The notes under the pieces are model-generated. The model was not told where the DNA came from. It ran no database searches and saw only the letters and a program-made list of their open reading frames with translations. Shown here piece after piece: positions 22,940 to 25,562 of a DNA stretch of 25,562 bases. Positions within the stretch are counted from its first letter, which is position 1, and each line of letters begins with the position of its first letter. A program made the translations under genes and the position numbers. This DNA comes from Solibacillus sp045640265. GTDB taxonomy: Bacteria; Bacillota; Bacilli; Bacillales_A; Planococcaceae. The DNA lies in assembly GCA_045640265.1 (NCBI GenBank), contig JAZUES010000295.1, forward strand, positions 1-25,562, in the 5' to 3' direction.

Positions 22940-23641
22940 ATGGCAAAATCGAAAGAAGAACATGTTCATGAAGTATTTGAAAATATTTCAGAGAGCTACG
23001 ATAAAATGAACTCTGTAATTAGTTTTCAGCTACATGTTGGCTGGAGAGAAGATACGATGAAGCGCATGGCCGTAAAAAAGGGCTCTAAATGTTTAGATGT
23101 ATGCTGTGGTACCGCAGACTGGACCATTGCATTATCCAAAGCGGTAGGCGAAGAAGGTATCGTAAAGGGTCTAGACTTCAGTAAAAACATGTTAAAAGTC
23201 GGCGAAGAAAAAACCGCTGACATTAAAAATATTGAATTAATCCACGGGAATGCAATGGAGTTACCGTTCGAGGATAACACATTTGATTACGTAACAATTG
23301 GCTTTGGTTTACGTAACGTGCCTGATTATTTACAAGTATTACGTGAAATGAACCGCGTTGTAAAACCAGGTGGCATGGTCGTATGCTTAGAGACATCTCA
23401 ATCAGAAATTCCAGTTTATCGTCAACTTTTCCGTTTTTACTTCAATTACATCATGCCAGTTTTCGGAAAACTATTTGCAAAAAGCTATAAAGAATATTCA
23501 TGGTTACAAGAGTCAGCGAATGACTTCCCAGGCATGAAAAAATTAGCGCAAATGTTCAAAGATGCAGGTCTGCAAAATGTAGAGTATAAAGCATATAGTG
23601 GCGGCGCTGCGGCGATGCATATGGGCTTTAAAAAGAAATAA
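22940..23641 (+). CDS. menG: Demethylmenaquinone methyltransferase
   Basis: This S-adenosylmethionine-dependent enzyme adds the last methyl group in menaquinone synthesis. YDKMNSVISFQLHVGW (20-35) is the UbiE/MenG signature. SAM motif I is LDVCCGTADW (52-61), and RNVPDYLQVLREMNRVVKPGG is the second family segment. Length 233 residues is normal. ATG at 22940 follows a weak GAAAGG. It sits between hepS and hepT with gaps of 26 and 22 nt, so the three genes form one menaquinone operon. Confidence 0.97.
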   Translation: MAKSKEEHVHEVFENISESYDKMNSVISFQLHVGWREDTMKRMAVKKGSKCLDVCCGTADWTIALSKAVGEEGIVKGLDFSKNMLKVGEEKTADIKNIELIHGNAMELPFEDNTFDYVTIGFGLRNVPDYLQVLREMNRVVKPGGMVVCLETSQSEIPVYRQLFRFYFNYIMPVFGKLFAKSYKEYSWLQESANDFPGMKKLAQMFKDAGLQNVEYKAYSGGAAAMHMGFKKK

Positions 23642-23663
23642 CAGTGGGAGAAGGTTTTGACGC

Positions 23664-24638
23664 GTGGAAAAGATGAAGATTAAAATGCTATATGCGGATA
23701 TTAAACCAGATATAGAAATCATCGAAAACGAACTAGAAAAAGCGTTGAATTCATCTTCACACTTATTGAATGACGCTTCCATTCATTTGCTACAAGCTGG
23801 TGGTAAGCGTATTCGACCTGTATTTGCGTTACTAAGTGCAAAATTTGGTGACTATAATATTGAGCGAATGAAAAATATCGCGGTTCCATTGGAATTAATT
23901 CATATGGGATCATTAGTTCATGATGACGTCATAGACAATTCAAATATGCGTAGAGGTAGAGAAACCGTTAAGGCACAATGGAATAACCGTGTAGCGATGT
24001 ATGCAGGGAATTTTATTTTTGCCCGTGCGCTAGAGTATGTGACAAGCATTGATAATCCCCTTGCACATCAAATATTAGCAAAGACGATGGTCGAGCTAGT
24101 AAATGGTGAGGTCATTCAGATTGAAGATAAGTTTCGCTTAGATCAAACGTTGAAAGATTATTTCCGCCGCATTAAGCGTAAAACTGCCCTTTTAATTGAA
24201 TCGAGCTGTGAGCTTGGTGCAGTTGTCAGTGGGGCAGATGAAAAAACCGTTCGCCACTTAAAACGATATGGTTATTTTGTTGGAATGAGTTTCCAAATAG
24301 TTGATGATATTTTAGATTTCACAGCGACAGATAAACAGTTAGGGAAGCCAGCTGGTAGTGATTTGTTGCAAGGAAATGTGACATTGCCTATTTTATTGAT
24401 GAAAGATGATCCTCAACTAGTTCCGTTTTTACAAAAGATTTCTTTAGGTGAACTTTCAGAAGAAGATCGTCAAGAAATGCTAGCCTATGTTCGGAAATCT
24501 GATTCTATAAAAGAAGCATCAAAAATAAGTAATCTATATTTACAAAAAGCATTAAAAGAAGTAGAAGCTTTACCGAATCACCCGATGAAAAAGAAATTGC
24601 GCGATGTTGCTCTATTTATGGGTAAGCGAAAATACTAA
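23664..24638 (+). CDS. hepT: Heptaprenyl diphosphate synthase component II
   Basis: This is the catalytic trans-prenyltransferase subunit that adds isopentenyl diphosphate units to make the C35 chain. First Asp-rich motif: DDVID (87-91), followed by the Arg pair in MRRGRE. Second Asp-rich motif: DDILD (214-218). GGKRIRP (46-52) binds the substrate diphosphate. The C-terminus GKRKY is typical. GTG at 23664 is chosen because GGGAGAAGG lies upstream and the start MEKMKIKMLY aligns with homologues; ATG at 23673 is possible. Length 324 residues. It follows menG by 22 nt. Confidence 0.96.
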   Translation: MEKMKIKMLYADIKPDIEIIENELEKALNSSSHLLNDASIHLLQAGGKRIRPVFALLSAKFGDYNIERMKNIAVPLELIHMGSLVHDDVIDNSNMRRGRETVKAQWNNRVAMYAGNFIFARALEYVTSIDNPLAHQILAKTMVELVNGEVIQIEDKFRLDQTLKDYFRRIKRKTALLIESSCELGAVVSGADEKTVRHLKRYGYFVGMSFQIVDDILDFTATDKQLGKPAGSDLLQGNVTLPILLMKDDPQLVPFLQKISLGELSEEDRQEMLAYVRKSDSIKEASKISNLYLQKALKEVEALPNHPMKKKLRDVALFMGKRKY

Positions 24639-24750
24639 ATGATGACAAATGAGGGTGTATTCTAATATTTGTTGCAGTTTTAGCAGTATTTTGGTAGTAT
24701 TTATCGGTAGGTGTAAAAACTTTTACTCAAATTTAAGGAGTGTTTAAACA

Positions 24751-25167
24751 ATGGCAATCGAAAAAACATTTTTAATGGTTAAACCAGACGGCGTTGAACG
24801 TCAAGTAATCGGTGATATCGTAGACCGCTTTGAACGTCGTGGTTTCATTTTACGCGGAGCTAAATTAATGACAGCTTCACGTGAATTAGCTGAAGCACAC
24901 TATGCTGAGCACGCTGAACGTCCATTCTTCGGTGAATTAGTAGACTTCATCACTTCAGGTCCTGTATTCGGTATGGTTTGGGAAGGCGAGAACGTTATCG
25001 CTTTAGCTCGTATCATGATGGGTGCTACTAAACCAGAAGATTCAGCTCCTGGTACAATCCGCGGTGACTACGCTGTAACATTATCTCACAACGTAATCCA
25101 CGGTTCTGACTCAGTAGCTTCTGCTGAACGTGAAATCGGTTTATGGTTCACAGAAGGTTTAGCTTAA
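24751..25167 (+). CDS. ndk: Nucleoside diphosphate kinase, short C-terminus
   Basis: The enzyme balances nucleotide pools by moving the terminal phosphate of ATP to other diphosphates. Lys11 (VKPDG), the FFGELV and PGTIRGDYA segments and the phosphorylated His117 in NVIHGSDS are present. The protein has 138 residues and ends WFTEGLA. Related Bacillales enzymes, as I recall them, have about 148 residues with a tail ending in WIY or similar; that tail is absent. Neither of the other two frames after the stop restores it. ATG at 24751 has AAGGAG upstream. Codon use is strongly biased (CGT, GCT, TTA, GTA), as in highly expressed genes. Confidence 0.96.
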   Translation: MAIEKTFLMVKPDGVERQVIGDIVDRFERRGFILRGAKLMTASRELAEAHYAEHAERPFFGELVDFITSGPVFGMVWEGENVIALARIMMGATKPEDSAPGTIRGDYAVTLSHNVIHGSDSVASAEREIGLWFTEGLA

Positions 25168-25190
25168 TCTAATAATTTTGAGCTTCTTTC

Positions 25191-25220
25191 AAAGTCATCA
25201 CTTTATGTGATGGCTTTTTT
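25191..25220 (+). terminator. Intrinsic terminator after ndk
   Basis: An 11-bp stem AAAGTCATCAC with GTGATGGCTTT (one U-G pair) and 5-nt loop is followed by TTTTTT. Confidence 0.85.
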
Positions 25221-25334
25221 CTTTTATTATCGCATTTTTGAAGACTAAATAATGCTTTAATATGTCTGAATAATGAAACTATATAGAAAATATAAACGTA
25301 TAAAAACTATCGACTGAAAATAAGGAGGATGTTT

Positions 25335-25562
25335 ATGTGGGTTTTTGCAGTGGTTTTTGCAGTGGTTTCGGCAATGGCAGTTGGAGCCATAGCAGTAATT
25401 ACAGATGCTCGCAATGAAAGTAAACGTATTGATGTGAAAAAATTGAATAAAGAAATCGAACTGGAAAAATTACGCCTCGTAAACTTTGAAAAAGAAACAG
25501 AAAAAATGCGCTTAGAATTAGAACATTCAAAGCAGCTTTTAATAGAACAGAAACAAAAGTTA
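25335..25562 (+). CDS. Unrecognised small membrane protein with coiled coil (partial, runs off right edge)
   Basis: ATG at 25335 is 6 nt after AGGAGG; an ATG at 25329 touches the binding site. The visible 76 codons stay open to the window end. Residues 2-24 form a single hydrophobic helix (WVFAVVFAVVSAMAVGAIAV). Then comes a charged, heptad-like helix rich in Glu, Lys and Leu (KKLNKEIELEKLRLVNFEKE), probably a coiled coil. The transmembrane part is encoded by a short DNA repeat (GTTTTTGCAGTG twice, then a changed third copy). The layout recalls small envelope proteins such as PspB, but I see no real match and assign no function. In B. subtilis the gene after ndk is cheR; this is different. 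Confidence 0.7.
   Translation, partial: MWVFAVVFAVVSAMAVGAIAVITDARNESKRIDVKKLNKEIELEKLRLVNFEKETEKMRLELEHSKQLLIEQKQKL

Overview
The window looks like a chromosomal segment of a low-GC, endospore-forming Gram-positive bacterium of the Bacillales, most likely a Planococcaceae member near Lysinibacillus or Solibacillus. This rests on recognisable gene families and on a gene order that closely follows the Bacillus subtilis ypb-ypd-ype-ypf-yph-hbs-mtrAB-hep-ndk neighbourhood. Spore genes (spoIVA, sleB, ypeB) are present. No database search was run, so the genus is an inference. There are no tRNA, rRNA, CRISPR, phage or insertion-sequence features.

Layout. Positions 1-2487 are on the minus strand: a DUF2339-type multi-membrane protein that runs off the left edge, the enoyl-ACP reductase gene fabI behind a very long FapR-type operator, and a small [4Fe-4S] ferredoxin. 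From 2589 to the right end every gene is on the plus strand. First come ypbB and a short RecQ-type helicase (recS) that overlap by 4 nt, then a LysM membrane protein, a membrane-anchored metallophosphoesterase, the bacillithiol disulfide reductase ypdA and asparaginase ansA. Next are the intramembrane protease prsW, the cortex-lytic pair sleB-ypeB behind a sigma-G-like promoter, and a PilZ c-di-GMP receptor. Housekeeping genes follow: cmk, a four-S1-domain rpsA homologue, der and gpsA. After these come a DUF2768 membrane protein, the lipoprotein yphF and the spore coat ATPase spoIVA. The right end carries hbs, folE (mtrA), mtrB (TRAP), the menaquinone side-chain and ring genes hepS-menG-hepT, ndk, and the start of an unrecognised membrane/coiled-coil protein.

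The genes fall into several functional groups: lipid and quinone synthesis (fabI, gpsA, hepS, menG, hepT), sporulation and germination (spoIVA, sleB, ypeB), stress and redox (ypdA, prsW, fer), nucleotides and translation (cmk, ndk, rpsA, der), and regulation (mtrB, PilZ protein, hbs). Most transcription units end in a clear intrinsic terminator.

Most unusual points. (1) spoIVA has no ATG, GTG or TTG that can start the full protein; the only start that keeps the P-loop and gives the usual 492 residues is an ATT codon placed 7 nt after a perfect AGGAGG. A sigma-E-like promoter lies just upstream. (2) The fabI operator is a perfect inverted repeat with 15-bp arms. (3) Two adjacent perfect palindromes sit in the promoter region of the DUF2339 gene. 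(4) An 8-bp-arm inverted repeat fills the spacer of the ferredoxin promoter. (5) ndk lacks the usual C-terminal tail. I see no wholly new multi-gene system; the window is mainly conserved core genome.
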